A stretch of DNA of 64,000 bases, taken from positions 679,963 to 743,962 of the forward strand of contig JAJTWR010000317.1 of assembly GCA_021613335.1 (NCBI GenBank). The letters run 5' to 3'. A program made the translations under genes and the position numbers. The notes below the pieces were generated by a model. The model was not told the DNA's origin and did not search any database. It worked only from the letters and a program-made list of their open reading frames with translations. Shown in pieces: positions 27,237-38,600 of the stretch. This stretch comes from Whitmania pigra (Eukaryota; Annelida; Clitellata; Hirudinida; Haemopidae). Each line of letters begins with the position of its first letter. Position 1 is the first letter of the stretch.

Positions 27237-27987
27237 TTTCGACAGTTTGTGAATCAAGCAATCGCAACTTCGCCAACTCTTTAGATTTTATGGCAAATTA
27301 ATAGCGGTACTACAAAAACATTCCGGAATCTTCTTTTAAACAAATAGTTGTTAATGTGGCAATTATTCCAAAATTTTCATTAAAAAGAGTATGATTAATG
27401 AAAATATCTCCTTTATCATTCACTTTGTAATAAAAATAAACTAATAATCGCAACAATTAAACTTTACAATTTTATTAAGGTCTATAACATGCATTTGCAC
27501 GTGTGCAATAACCAATTTTTATTAACGTTTTTTATCCATATTAACGTCGTTCTCACCAGAATTTGTCTACATGGATGGTTTCTTTATGTAGTTTATTGCA
27601 CGGTGGAACATACGTTAAAAGAAAGGCTGTTGAGGTAAAGAGCCTTTCCTTCCTGTTTTTAATTTTTTATTATCGTTTATTGAGCCTAACACACCAGAAA
27701 AAAACATAAATGCAACAAAAATATGTGAAACAAAATGTCAAGGTTTGGACATAAGGGATTACCATCCCGCTCTCTAGACAACCCATACCATATTCAGAGT
27801 CTATTGATTTGCAGGGTTATTAATATCGCAATATTTGTATCCCTTAACTAATACTTTTAGCCGTCAGTATTGAAATGAGTATCGTCGATACTTTTCGCAA
27901 GCGATTCTCTAAACCAATACTTTTCTATCGTTTTAAAATGATAAAATTGTGAATAATATTGTTTTATAAATATTTAAAAAAGCAATA
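27237..27987. other. Region upstream of SPT2, nothing recognised
   Basis: This must contain the SPT2 promoter, but I saw no clear TATA box or other element. No ORF of interest. Confidence 0.45.
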
Positions 27988-27995
27988 GTTTTTCA

Positions 27996-28188
27996 CAGGG
28001 ACGTAATTTTAGCAATTTCTCAGGAGGGGGGAACCATTGATGCATAGCTTGAAGAGATGACCTTTTTTGCTTCTAGCCAAAATTCAGAGGGGGCGAAACA
28101 TCAAGAGATGAACTTTTTGGGTCTGGTCTAAAGTCAGGGGAAGGCCGTTCCCTCTCTCCTCTCCCCCTTCTTCCAAATTACGTCCCAG
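27996..28188. mobile_element. hAT-type MITE with 8-bp target duplication
   Basis: The ends are CAGGGACGTAATTT and, inverted, CTGGGACGTAATTT, with one mismatch in 14. Both sides are flanked by the identical 8-mer GTTTTTCA (27988-27995 and 28189-28196). A 193-bp non-coding element with CAGGG-type TIRs and an 8-bp duplication fits a hAT-mobilised MITE. The interior has GGAGGGGGGAACC and GGGGGCGAAAC motifs. Confidence 0.85.
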
Positions 28189-28229
28189 GTTTTTCATCTT
28201 TTGTTTTAACTTCATATGGACTCTCGCTA

Positions 28230-29040
28230 CGTATAGTTCATTTATTTATTTGATTAAATAAAATTAAGTTGCATAAATAGGATGTCCACACTCTCTGGAT
28301 TGCTAAGCATGGAACTCATCTCAGACAGATTTGTATTGAGTCTGATTTCTCTTCTCAGTGCAGACTGGGCCAGACATTCCATGTGGAAATACCGTACATT
28401 TTCATTTTTCTAAGGGCATACCTAACCCTTTCCATCCGGGTGATTTTTTAAGAGAAACAGGTGTTGATTCAGAGCACATTTTTCAACTCAGAGTCTGGAG
28501 ATAAGAACCTCCTTCCTCCTTGAGGCACATTGGAACTTGCTTTTGGTCGACACGAGTTTCTCTATAGACTTGTAGTGTTGGCATCATCGTCGAGGTCCCA
28601 TCTGATGTGCCACTTTTGGATGATATTGCTGGCCATCTATCTGATCCCTCGCAGTGGCGGCTTTTGCTAATGCACCAGTCTTCTCATTGCCAGGGATTCC
28701 ATCGTGGTCGGGGACCCAGACTTTCTGCCACTTCCTTAGATATCTGAAATTAGGATCTGCGTTTTCTTAATATCAGGAGCATTATGGTTGCAATCCTTTA
28801 GTGCCTGTAGCGAATCGCTTAAAATAACTATATCGAAGGTCTCTCCTGATTCTGAGTACTTCACGTCAATCAGTCCACAATGGCTGCTAGTTCGATGGAA
28901 ATTATGCAGCTGTGACTTGAAGCCCTGAGGCTTAAGTTTACGATTTTCTTCGGGATGTAGATCACTATTCCCGCTTTGATGTCCGTCGTTCTCGAGGCAT
29001 CCAAATAACAAAGGAGAATTCTCTGGAGATCCCATATCTG
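28230..29040 (-). mobile_element. Second copy of the RNase-H LINE family, 3' part
   Basis: On the minus strand it carries the RNase H pieces CYLDASRTTD, AGIVIYIPKK, ISIELAAIVD and FDIVILSDSLQALKD, homologous to the copy at 20675-20930. The 3' region includes the same knuckle-like stretch and ends at a TTATGCAACTTAATTT / AATCAAATAAATAAA tail. Frames are interrupted. It is more 5'-truncated than the 19.7-21.6 kb copy and lies in opposite orientation. Confidence 0.75.
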
Positions 29041-29502
29041 ACAACTACAATAACAAAAGAACGACTGATCGAAAGGGGAAAGGTTCTCGAACCAACCAAA
29101 GAATAACAATTTGCCATTTTTTTTTAAATAAGTTAAAAAAAAATCAATTAATTTATAAATAATTGAGCACTGCGCAGAAATAGACTTTTTCATGATTCGT
29201 GCCTTTTAACAATCACACAATATTGGCATAGTAGCGAGAGTAAGGGGTGGCATAATAAATTTATTTTATATTGAATTTTGTCGGGAACGAGCAAAAGTGG
29301 TATAATAACGAGAGTGGCATAGTAGCGAGGTGGCATAGTACCGATATTTGACTGTACTAATTAATTCGCAGTGTCTCACTTATATAGTCAATAGTAGTAT
29401 CATCAATAGGGTGGTCTCAGTCCAACTGAAACTATTTTGGTTGTGAATTTGTTTGCAGACAACCGACTTACTTGGGTACCTCATATGATTAAAATTCGTT
29501 AA

Positions 29503-29526
29503 ATATATATATATATATATATATAT
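29503..29526 (+). repeat. TA dinucleotide repeat
   Basis: About 12 AT units, flanked by unremarkable sequence. At 29215-29345, irregular repeats of GGCATAGTAGCGAG-type sequence are also seen. Confidence 0.85.
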
Positions 29527-29923
29527 ACATAATCGTTCTGTGACGTATGCTGCATTATAAACACCTTAGGATTTTTAAAATCACCACTTCAGAATAACAC
29601 GACTTACATAATTAGGATCAACTAGGCAATTAATAGTCGTCTGATTATAAACTATGATTTAGCTTCGGACTCATTACACAGGTTTTTAGTAATTTGACGA
29701 TGCAAATGTACGGTGTCGGGAATTAATTTTTACAAACAAAAATTCTTTAAGAATTAAGTTAATGTATTAACAAAATCAAGGCTGATTTGGGATATTACTG
29801 TAGTTCCTTTTTTGATAGAATATAGAGCCATGCTTATTGCCAGTTGAGGGTTTTTGCTAATTCATTTAGCGTAACTTTCTAAGGATATCGCAAGCTGCGA
29901 ACACAATGCTTTGCGACTGATGC

Positions 29924-30286
29924 TACCGTGTTTTCCTGAAAATAAGCCCTAGCATGATTTTTCAAGATGCTCGTAATATAAACCTTACCCCGAAAATAAG
30001 CCCTAGTTAAGATCGTTAGCTTTAAAACGATGATCCAGAAGTTGATATATGACTAATTTAAAAAATAATATACTCTAATCGAATGGTTTTTTAACATTCT
30101 TCTAAAATAAATGATTAAAACCATGCTCTTTGCCTCTTACAGCTTAATAATTTGTGTAAACTGAAAAATGATTCTAGTGGGTTGTTTATTATAAAAAATA
30201 TAAGATATCCCCCAAAAATAAGCCCTAGCGCGACTTTTGGAGCAATCTTTAATATAAGACTGCCTTATTTTCGGGGAAACACGGTA
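29924..30286. mobile_element. MITE with CCGTGTTTTCC / GGAAACACGG inverted ends
   Basis: The left end is CCGTGTTTTCCTGAAAATAAG and the inverse of the right end is CCGTGTTTCCCCGAAAATAAG (20 or 21 bases each, two mismatches; broken here at CCGTGTTT). TA flanks both ends (29924-29925, 30285-30286). The motif AAAATAAGCCCTAG occurs three times inside (29938, 29994, 30215). This terminal motif occurs widely in animal genomes as a non-autonomous element; the superfamily is not certain. Confidence 0.75.
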
Positions 30287-31052
30287 TTACCGCTTCATTC
30301 AGGAATTGTAACTTGTAGTTTGAAGTAGAGCTGTATCAGGAGTCATCCATTAATTATGTCTTTTACCCCTTGCCAACAACTGTCAAACTTCCAAAACTAT
30401 TAAGATTATGTCAACAAAATATTTTTTGTTTTCGAATTTTGAAATTGTATCTTGTAACTACATTGAATTTGTGACTATTTTACTTTGAAAACAAATAAAA
30501 TATTTTTTAAAGTGAAGTTTTATCACCTGTTTCTATCATTTTACCGTGAGTCAAAAGTTCCTCTACCTAAATAATAGGACAAGTATCAGATTATCATTTC
30601 CATTATTTTGTTAACATGATAAATCAAACAAATCATTCATCAACAGGTCATTATGAATACCAAATTTTTTTAATGCATTAATTGCCATCGGCTCTTTCTG
30701 TCGTTTGAGAGCAAAAGTCAAGGGGGGCTAGGATTCATGGAGAAGGGCAAGGGCGTATTTAGATAGGGGCCGGGAGCCCTGACCTTCCCCGTCATTTAGA
30801 AAATATAAGAAAAATTAAGTAAATCTATTATAAAATCACAAATTATTAAAAAATTGTATTAAAATTAAAAAATTGTATTTTAATTTTATTTATCACTTTT
30901 GACAAAAATTTTAGTAGCTGTGCCCCACCTTCCCTAAATCCGTCGGTTTCAGTTAATGGCCCCTCCAAAGTGTTCTCGATCCGCCCTAAAGGGAGGGGGC
31001 TATTTCGACTTTGCCTGACAGTTCTCGAAGGAGCCATCCATGATTGAACTTG
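30287..31052. other. Intergenic sequence with GC-rich MITE-like scraps
   Basis: Short GC-rich patches (AGGGGCCGGGAGCCC near 30766 and CCCCTCCAAAGTG near 30960) resemble decayed MITE ends, but no matching TIR pair or target duplication was found. Confidence 0.35.
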
Positions 31053-31345
31053 ATTAAATAATTAATAACGTGTATTGACCTTTTTTTGGGAATTTCGATT
31101 GGCTGCTATTTTAGTAGAATTTGTTAGGATTGGCTGATATTTTAGTGGATTGTATTAGAATTGCTAATCAGATCCAATTCTTATAAATATGGGCTCGACG
31201 AGAACTGTTTTAGGCTGATGAGAATGGTTTTGATGACTGATTAGAGACGGTTTCCTGCGGTTGTTAGTCTAAGATTTTAGCTTGTAAATAAAGCTTTAGT
31301 TCCAATTCCTTGTGTCTGGTGAAAAACTTGAGGTTGGTGGTGGCA
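31053..31345 (+). promoter_or_regulatory. LTR-like promoter/polyA block upstream of the MORN gene
   Basis: In order: two copies of GATTGGCTG (31098, 31132), a TATA box TTATAAATATGGG at 31182, an AATAAAGC polyadenylation motif at 31288, then GTGTCTGGTGAAAAAC and a TTGGTGGTGGCAGCG motif that resembles the sequence after an LTR (a TGGTGGCA-type primer site). TATA followed about 100 bp later by AATAAA and a TGG primer-like site is the layout of a retroelement LTR. No second LTR or coding region was found, so this would be a solo or truncated LTR. Confidence 0.35.
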
Positions 31346-31499
31346 GCGATACTACCTGTTACGGGTTTCGAGTGAAAAACGTGACATTTGCAATTTGTAA
31401 AATCACACAAAAAATTATTACAAATTTCATCGTACCTATTGTGTTATTGCCAAATCTTTATTATTATTATTATTTCTTTTTAAGCACTTCGGGAGTTAC

Positions 31500-34400
31500 A
31501 TGGCATTCGAGTTGGCAAATGGAGTTTATATTTTACCAAATGGAGAGGTTTATCAGGGAGAATTATTGAATGGGAAAAGACATGGGCACGGAATGTACAT
31601 GTGAGAATGCATTTGAATTATTTTATGTTATAACTATGACTTTTTTTAATCTTAAGGTTTAAATCAGGCGCCCTTTACGAAGGTAACTGGCGCCAAAATG
31701 CTAAGCACGGATATGGAATTTATCACTACACAGATGGATCTAAATACGTAGGTAAAAGGTTTTTATTCTATTCAAACGGGTGGAGCGGGACACATATATA
31801 CTGGGGTGCAGGGGGTGCCAAAATGAGGTTTACAACGTTATATTTTAATAAATAGACAAGGGTAATAAATCGGTCACAAAATCACTGCAGCGGCTACGTC
31901 TGCCTTCCATTTTGGACGAGTGTAAAAAAAAGTCCATCAAAGCGGGAGTCTGAAACACGCTGGTAGCACGATAAGAAGTTGTTAAAGCTAGCCATGAAAG
32001 ACTGGTGAATGATGAGTCATGATGAACTATAGTAGGGCATCCAGACAAATTAGCGGAAGACTAAACTGTGATGCCTAAACCAGAAGTGATTCCATGAATC
32101 TCAAGGAAGCAACAACTGATGCTGAATCTTTGGAGCAAGAACCTGTCAAGCTTCATGATGATTTGAGCTAAATTGCTGGAAAACGCCAAAACAAAAATGC
32201 AAAGCCTGGGGGATTGGAGTGGACAGAAGAATTAAGCGAACTGGCAAAATATGGAGGACTTTCAGTAAAAGAAATTGCGCGCGTTATGAAGAGCATATTT
32301 GATCGACTTCAACAGGAGATGTCAACACGTTTTAAAGAATAAAAGACCTAAGCACAGAATCTGCATTTCTGCTGGACGTTAAAATTCTTCCATCTGATAC
32401 ACATGTCGATGCAATTCATCGAAGTTGCGTAAATTTTGAAAATTTCAACGACAATGACATCAATGGCCATGAAATTTTTATAGAAATTGAAGATTGCAAA
32501 ATACTGTTCATTATGAAGTTCTATTAGAAACTCCTTTGAATCTTCCTGGTTTTATTGTGTTTTACGGAAACGACTGATTTCCGATTTTCCCTGCAAATTT
32601 TAGTAACACCAGCAGTTTCAATTGCAAGAGGCCGTTCAGCAAATTGAAACTTATTTTTTCGTGTTTTGTCGCGATCAGCCGTCTTGCGGACCGTGAAGGC
32701 TGATAAGAAAGTGAAAAAATAGGTATTTCAGTGAGGTGAACACGGAGGAAGCATCGACAGTGCAGAGGCGCACATCTCTAAATTCAAAAATTCTTTCTCA
32801 CTGGACTAACAAACAGCCGAGTTACTGACAGAATGGTATGACAGCTTATCTTAAACATCTTAGAATGCGTAGGGTTTTTATAGCTTTCTACACAACTCGA
32901 CTAGGTGGACCTCCACTGTAGGATAGGTAGTCAGAGCAATTTTTATGTTAGATTGACTTTGGATAACAAAGTAATGTTGCTCTAGCATCTAAATAACATA
33001 ATAAAAAAAATTCGTTAAAAATAATTTTGCCTTTACTTGTCGCCTTGGCATCGTAAATCAGTCATTATTCGATATTGAAATATATAAGGAAAATGCTATA
33101 GCTTTATAATTCAGTAATTATTTTTGTTATTAATAACTTTAAAGTAATATATTATGACTTTATTCATTTGACTATCATTTTACATGAATATAACTGCACA
33201 GAATGCAAAAGTGCATAGCTCATGCCGAATCAGTTTTCCTGAGTTGTGCAATCTTTTTTTTGAATAAAAATGTGAAACATACTTTCCAAATGGAAGTTTT
33301 GCTTTAATATATTCGTCTCTTTTCACATCTCCACAAACTGATGCTGCTGCTTCTTTAACAAATTTTATGTTTTTCCATACTTTGGGTGTGGCATGGAAAG
33401 GCATCTAATGTCAATTTTTTGCAGTATTTGTATTGCACTTTCAATTTCATCATCACTTACATCTTTCAAAATAGGTTGGTAAGTACTTATTCGGAAAATC
33501 TTTCCAATTTACAAGAATATGGTAATTCTCTGCATCAACGTTCAGAGGAGGAATTATGAATTTCCTTACTTCTGCAGAATCTGCGGCAACGGACTGTCTG
33601 TCATATCATAAGGCAACAATAGGAAACTTCATCATATACGTACCAGACTTACTTTCTGTGTCCTCAATTGAATCCTCATCACTAGGCACTTCCACAACAT
33701 CTAATTCAGGATTGGAACTGTTACCACAAGGCTGTCAAGGTTTGTCGAGTCAGACCTTGGATCCGAGATTTGAAATCGGAGTACTGTAAGAAATGGAATA
33801 ATAGTATTTCTGTCTTTGTCTTCATTCTCCTGTATTATTGTTTGCATTGTCTTGATGTTGATGAGGTATACAATCTTGAATCTATTTTACATGGTCTCAT
33901 TAGCTCGGACTCCGTCTATTCTTTGAACTCTGTTTCTGGCCCTCGGTTGTGCACCACTGGTTTAGGCGATCTTGCTCTCCTTAGCGTTGCAAGAGAGACA
34001 TCAGAAAAAGAGGTTTTGCAAACTCTCTGCAGGCTTGATCGTTGATCTAGCTCACTAGATTGCCAGTTCAAGACGTCCGACTTTAATTGTGGAAGGTGAT
34101 GGACTGCGGACAGTATAACTATGCTACGTATAACCAAAACCAGACGTACAATATGCCAGGTTGATGCACTATCCGAGAGTGTGATTGCTGAGTTGTACAA
34201 AGAAAAGTTAGCATAGCAAAAGGAAGTTATGGAAAGTATTCACAGCATGCCTACTTGCCTTCTATAAAGTGACTGATTGTATTGCTCAACAGTGTTTACA
34301 ATTAAATTAATTCTCGGTTTTTTCTCTTTCTTAAACAAATAAACGAATTTATAATTATGTGTGCCTCGATTGATTGTATTAACTAACTACGGATGATTGT

Positions 34401-34841
34401 GTGTAGTGTATACTGACTAATGCAAGGTTGTGACGCAACAAGATCGTCCAAAACTAGTTGGAATATAAGTGTTACTTGAATTTAATCTATTAAAATAACT
34501 TTTGATTAATCGAACAAGGAAATTTTAATCGTTCACAGCCCTATAATATTTCAATATACATCGCACTTTTCTTCTCACATATCTTAACAGGAAACTGGAC
34601 TCACGATAAAAGACAAGGACTCGGCACTTATTATTACAATAACGGAGACATTTACCAAGGTGAATGGCACAACCATCTGAGACAAGGACCAGGCACATAC
34701 AGGTATGCAAGCAACGGGGTCATCTACAAAGGAACATGGACAAGTGACAAGAGAGTCGAAAAAAACTCAAAAGCTTCAAAGGATCAGATCCTTGCGAGTT
34801 TTTTTTCATTCATTCAAATCCATTATACGAAAATGCCGTAA
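31500..34841 (+). CDS. MORN-repeat protein, radial-spoke-head-1-like
   Basis: Three exons: 31500-31600, 31657-31751 and 34591-34841, phases consistent, 148 residues. It consists of five MORN units of the form YxGxWxxxxxHGxGxYxxxxG: GVYILPNGEVYQGELLNGKR, HGHGMYMFKSGALYEGNWRQ, HGYGIYHYTDGSKYVGNW, GLGTYYYNNGDIYQGEW, GPGTYRYASNGVIYKGTW. The sequence is most like RSPH1, a radial-spoke head component of motile cilia and sperm flagella, but RSPH1 is longer. The frame stops at 34839 after a KNSKASKDQ stretch, while another frame is open across the same bases and runs to 35314, so the real C-terminus probably lies there. An acceptor TTTTTAAG precedes exon 1, so a 5' exon could be missing. Intron 2 (2.8 kb) contains several transposon fragments. 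Confidence 0.7.
32190..32530 (+). pseudogene. Degenerate transposase-like fragment (hAT/ZMYM style)
   Basis: Pieces in different frames read EWTEELSELAKYGGLSVKEIARVM and LLDVKILPSDTHVDAIHRSC...NDNDINGHEIFIEIEDCK. The second resembles the region before the C-terminal dimerisation part of hAT/ZMYM1-like transposases. It lies in the MORN-gene intron 2. Stops and frame changes are numerous. Confidence 0.3.
33180..33565 (-). pseudogene. Degenerate transposon-like coding fragment
   Basis: On the minus strand FIIPPLNVDAENYHILVNW and, in another frame, KFVKEAAASVCGDVKRDEYIKAKLPFGKYVSHFYSKKR. The PxNVDAxxYxxLVxW phrase looks like part of a transposon-encoded protein; the family was not identified. 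Confidence 0.25.
33732..33784 (+). repeat. Dispersed 53-bp shard of the AT-hook array gene
   Basis: This matches the array coding sequence (for example 42581-42633 and 44032-44084, from CTGTCAAGGTTTG to TCGGAGTAC) with one visible mismatch (T for G). It encodes the VKVCRVRPWIRDLKSEY segment just before the first AT-hook. It lies in the MORN-gene intron 2, 8.5 kb left of the array and in the same orientation. Confidence 0.85.
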
Positions 34842-34858
34842 AACCGTTCCGTGTTATT

Positions 34859-35314
34859 ATGCAGACCTACGATGAACAGCATCTAACAAAAGTCGAGGAC
34901 AACTCACAAAACATTTCATTTGGTAATGTTGCAAAAGAAATGGCTGCAATTAGGGATCTTATAGAAACTGAGGACAAGAAAGCATTGAATTCATTTCCAG
35001 GAAAACACAACGAAGTTACATCTATCCCAAGCAAATCATGTCCAACGGCTGAAAGAAAACTCTCTCATTCTAAGAAAGTGAATAATATGATTCATCAACC
35101 AAACGGACTTTACAGGGAATTGAGAAACCACGCAAAAATTTTGCAGGGAAGTTCGGCACATTCTTTGCCAGTGGTCACATCGAAAAATCAGTTAAGTGAC
35201 TCAGACGTTTATGCCAAGAGTCTAACTTCGAGTTCCTACGTGAGTTCAAGTTCACTATCTTCTGCTTCCACAACGGTTTTCACGGACGAAAGCCACTGTT
35301 TGGAGCGAGACTGA
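34859..35314 (+). CDS. Probable C-terminal part of the MORN-repeat gene
   Basis: A 151-codon frame rich in Ser, Lys and Glu (VEDNSQNISFGNVAKEM, DLIETEDKKAL, LSHSKKVNNMI, then a Ser-rich end SLTSSSYVSSSSLSSAS). It has no known domain. It is open upstream to at least 34754, overlapping the end of MORN exon 3 in a different phase, and is followed within 25 bp by AATAAA at 35335. These facts favour it being the 3' end of the MORN gene, reached by a missed splice or separated by a frame error, rather than a separate gene. Confidence 0.5.
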   Translation: MQTYDEQHLTKVEDNSQNISFGNVAKEMAAIRDLIETEDKKALNSFPGKHNEVTSIPSKSCPTAERKLSHSKKVNNMIHQPNGLYRELRNHAKILQGSSAHSLPVVTSKNQLSDSDVYAKSLTSSSYVSSSSLSSASTTVFTDESHCLERD

Positions 35315-35334
35315 AACTTCTGAACTTCCGACAA

Positions 35335-35340
35335 AATAAA
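35335..35340 (+). terminator. Polyadenylation signal of the MORN gene
   Basis: AATAAA 20 bp after the stop at 35314. Confidence 0.6.
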
Positions 35341-35598
35341 AAAAGATTCCCCTTCGTAGCGCCAAAGATGTTGATTCGACGCCGCAACACTATTGAAAAA
35401 TCTTCATGAAACAGTAAATTAATTAATCAGATTCCAAATGCAGACCAAGTAATGAAAAGTTAAGACTTTCTGAAGGCTGACGTTCAAAACCAACGTCATG
35501 GAACTTTTCAGAGAAAAAGTAGTTTACAACTACTCCTGTGTGAGTTGAGCACTTGCATAACACGTAACTGCATTGTAAGCCAAAAGCATTACATAAAG

Positions 35599-35604
35599 TT
35601 TATT
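35599..35604 (-). terminator. Polyadenylation signal of ABCF3
   Basis: AATAAA on the minus strand about 80 bp after the ABCF3 stop. The two convergent genes end about 370 bp apart. Confidence 0.6.
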
Positions 35605-35683
35605 CAAATTGTATTCAAAAATTTCCTAAATCATGAGGTTGAAATTTTGTAAATTCGAAATCTACAACTTGTCGATGACTATC

Positions 35684-38600
35684 TCAGCCGGCTAATTCCT
35701 TAATGACAAGCTTTTTGTATTCATCAAGACCTCCTTCCAGTGACTTGACGGTTTGATTTCCACAAATCCAAATCTCACTGCAAACCGACTTTATCAATCG
35801 CTCGTCGTGAGACACGAGTAAGACTCCTCCCTATAATTAAAATGAAATTATGGCCAACCATCTGAGAAAGATTAAAAAGATTTTAAACCTACCTTAAATT
35901 TCGCAAGGGCCTTGCTAAGAGCTTCAATGGTTTCCATGTCCAAATGATTAGTGGGTTCATCGAGGATGAAAAAGTTTGGACTGAAGACATAAAATTGTGA
36001 ATGAATAAAATAAGCTTAAAATTCTTCATTCTAATGGATAAGTAAGATTCAATGAGTAACTATTAAAGTGCATAATTTCATATGGATTGCCATGCAGTTT
36101 GAAGCTGAAAATTAAGTACAATGAAGATCCACCAAAGAATTAACGGGGCTGGATGAGTTGAAGATAATAAAAATATTTATCTTTTAAATGCAGAAACCAA
36201 GGCCTTAAATTGGTGTTAATTATATATTGCATTGCAATAATGAAATGATTAAAATCCAACTTCGTGAGACTCATGAGAGCAAATGCCACCCTGCTCTTTT
36301 GTCCTCCTGAAAGACTGGCAACTGGTCTCATGGCAACTTCTCCAGAAACACCAAAAGAGCCCAATTGGTTCCTGTAGAACTCAGTTGTTTGACCTGCAAA
36401 TTACAAATTAAACACAACATCATTTAATTAAAAGAAGGCCTCACCATAGCAGGATACTATTAGTTGAAGAAAATTGCTTCAATATTGTACATAATAACCA
36501 GAACAAACCTGGAAATTTGGCTGCCATAACTTCCACAGGACAAAAGTTGAGGTTCATCTGGTCCACATGGTGCTGGCTAAAATATCCAATCCTGAGGTTT
36601 CTGTGGGCATGTCTGACACCAGACGTGGGACTCAATTCACCCAGCAGGACTTTGAGGAGTGTTGTTTTACCTGCACCATTTTCACCTACCTGTTGCAAGT
36701 GTAGTTGTAAAGTTATATATCTAGAATTTTCTGAGAATTGATTAGTCAATTATTTACATTATTATTATTTAATCGTGTCTTGACTGAAATTAGATGAATC
36801 TACATTGAATACAATTCTGCATTTTGTTTAAGTTTCAAATGTAACCAACAATGCAAATCCTGGAGTCCATGTTGGGTGACAGGTTTACATTCTTGAAAAT
36901 AACTCTTGACTTGTCGTAGTGAAAAGAAACTTCATCCAGTTGAAGTATCGGAGGAGACAACTTTTCAACATCAGGAAACCTGCCAAATTATGCTAGATTT
37001 GAACTGCATTTTAAAATATTTTCAGAACAAATAGACAATTATTACTGTTGTTATTATTATTTGTAATTAGTAATAATCATTTTACTCTGGCTCTTAACCA
37101 CTGTCTACATTCTGTAAGAAATATATATTACAAACATCTGAAAACCCATTGCAAAGATACTCATGTGTGGCATCCAGTAAGAAGATATTATGAGGATATT
37201 ATAACAAGATCTTATGAGGCTATCATAAATTATTATATCTGTATATCAAACCTTAAAATGACTTCCGTCTCTTTCTCAACAGGCACCAATTCAGGCCTGA
37301 AAAATAATTTATCTTCAATATCAATGATTATCATCATTAACCATTTAAAGTTTAATATGTTGTGAGATCAATCTTCAACATCTCCCTCAATTGAATAAAA
37401 TATTTGGCAACAATGATTTATAAGCATGAATAAACATTTTGAATTGATTACAATTTCTCAAGTTGCTTGATTTTACTCTGAACTTGTGATGCTCTATTGG
37501 CATTGTATCTGAATTTGTCGATGAAAACCTGATGAACAAAATGAATGATTCAATGGCAAAAATAAATTTTCTATTTTTCTATTTTACTAATTACAACATC
37601 CAAGCTCAACAATGGATCCATGAGATCAATTTGTTAGCAAAATCATCAATGGACATGCTATCTGGATAGTCATAATGCCATCACATGCATTAATCCAATG
37701 CAAATCAGAATCAGAAGTACTCACTTGTATGTGCTCTCTGTACTCCAACTGAGCCTCGTATTCCCTCTGCTGGTTCTTCTGCTTTTCCTTCCTTGCCTTC
37801 TCAAAATCCTCGAAGTTTCCTCTGTACGAGTCGAGTCTCTGAGAATGAAGATGGATGATGTCTGTTGCCACGGAGTTCAGGAACTCTCTGTCGTGGGATA
37901 CGACGAGGATGGTGGATGGCCAAGTCTGTTGGGCAAGAGTTAATAAACTAAACTTTGGTAATCAACAATTTTAATATGCAGATAATTAATATTGTAACTA
38001 GTATTTTAATTAATAATAATTAATATTATAGTCAATAAAGAATTATAACGAAAATGTTTAGATAACATATTATCTATTAGGCCAGGAGCAACTAATAACC
38101 TGTAAATAATCCTCGAGCCAAATAACTGCCTTCATGTCCAACATATTCGTTGGCTCTGTTGAAATTGGATCAAACTTTAACCATGTTTAACATTGAAATT
38201 AATTCAACACAATGTTCTTACCATCAAGAAGCAATAAGTCTGGTCTGCAAGCAAATTAAAAAAAAAATCAATAAAAAATCAAGCTCATATGTTCATCTTC
38301 ATTTTATGAGTCAAAAATGCACAAACCAAAACTGCTCACAACAAAACATTAAATCTACGAATTTTAACATAATTATTCTTATAATTATTATCTCCAGAGT
38401 AAATTGATAACTGATCAACAATTACTTTGCAAACAAAGCCTGTGCAAGAGATAGTCTCATCCTCCATCCTCCAGAAAATTCTCTGAAAAAGCATCACATG
38501 TTACTTTAAGATAACACTTATAATAATTAAGCAAATTATCGTTGCAAAACAACACAGGTTATAACGAGTCACACCTTAATTAAACAAATTATTGTCGCCA

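Noticed and set aside
31312..31569. ORF beginning MSGEKLEVGGGSD as the start of the MORN protein
   Set aside because: It is in the LTR-like block and a different frame from the MORN repeats; the MORN frame has its own ATG at 31500.
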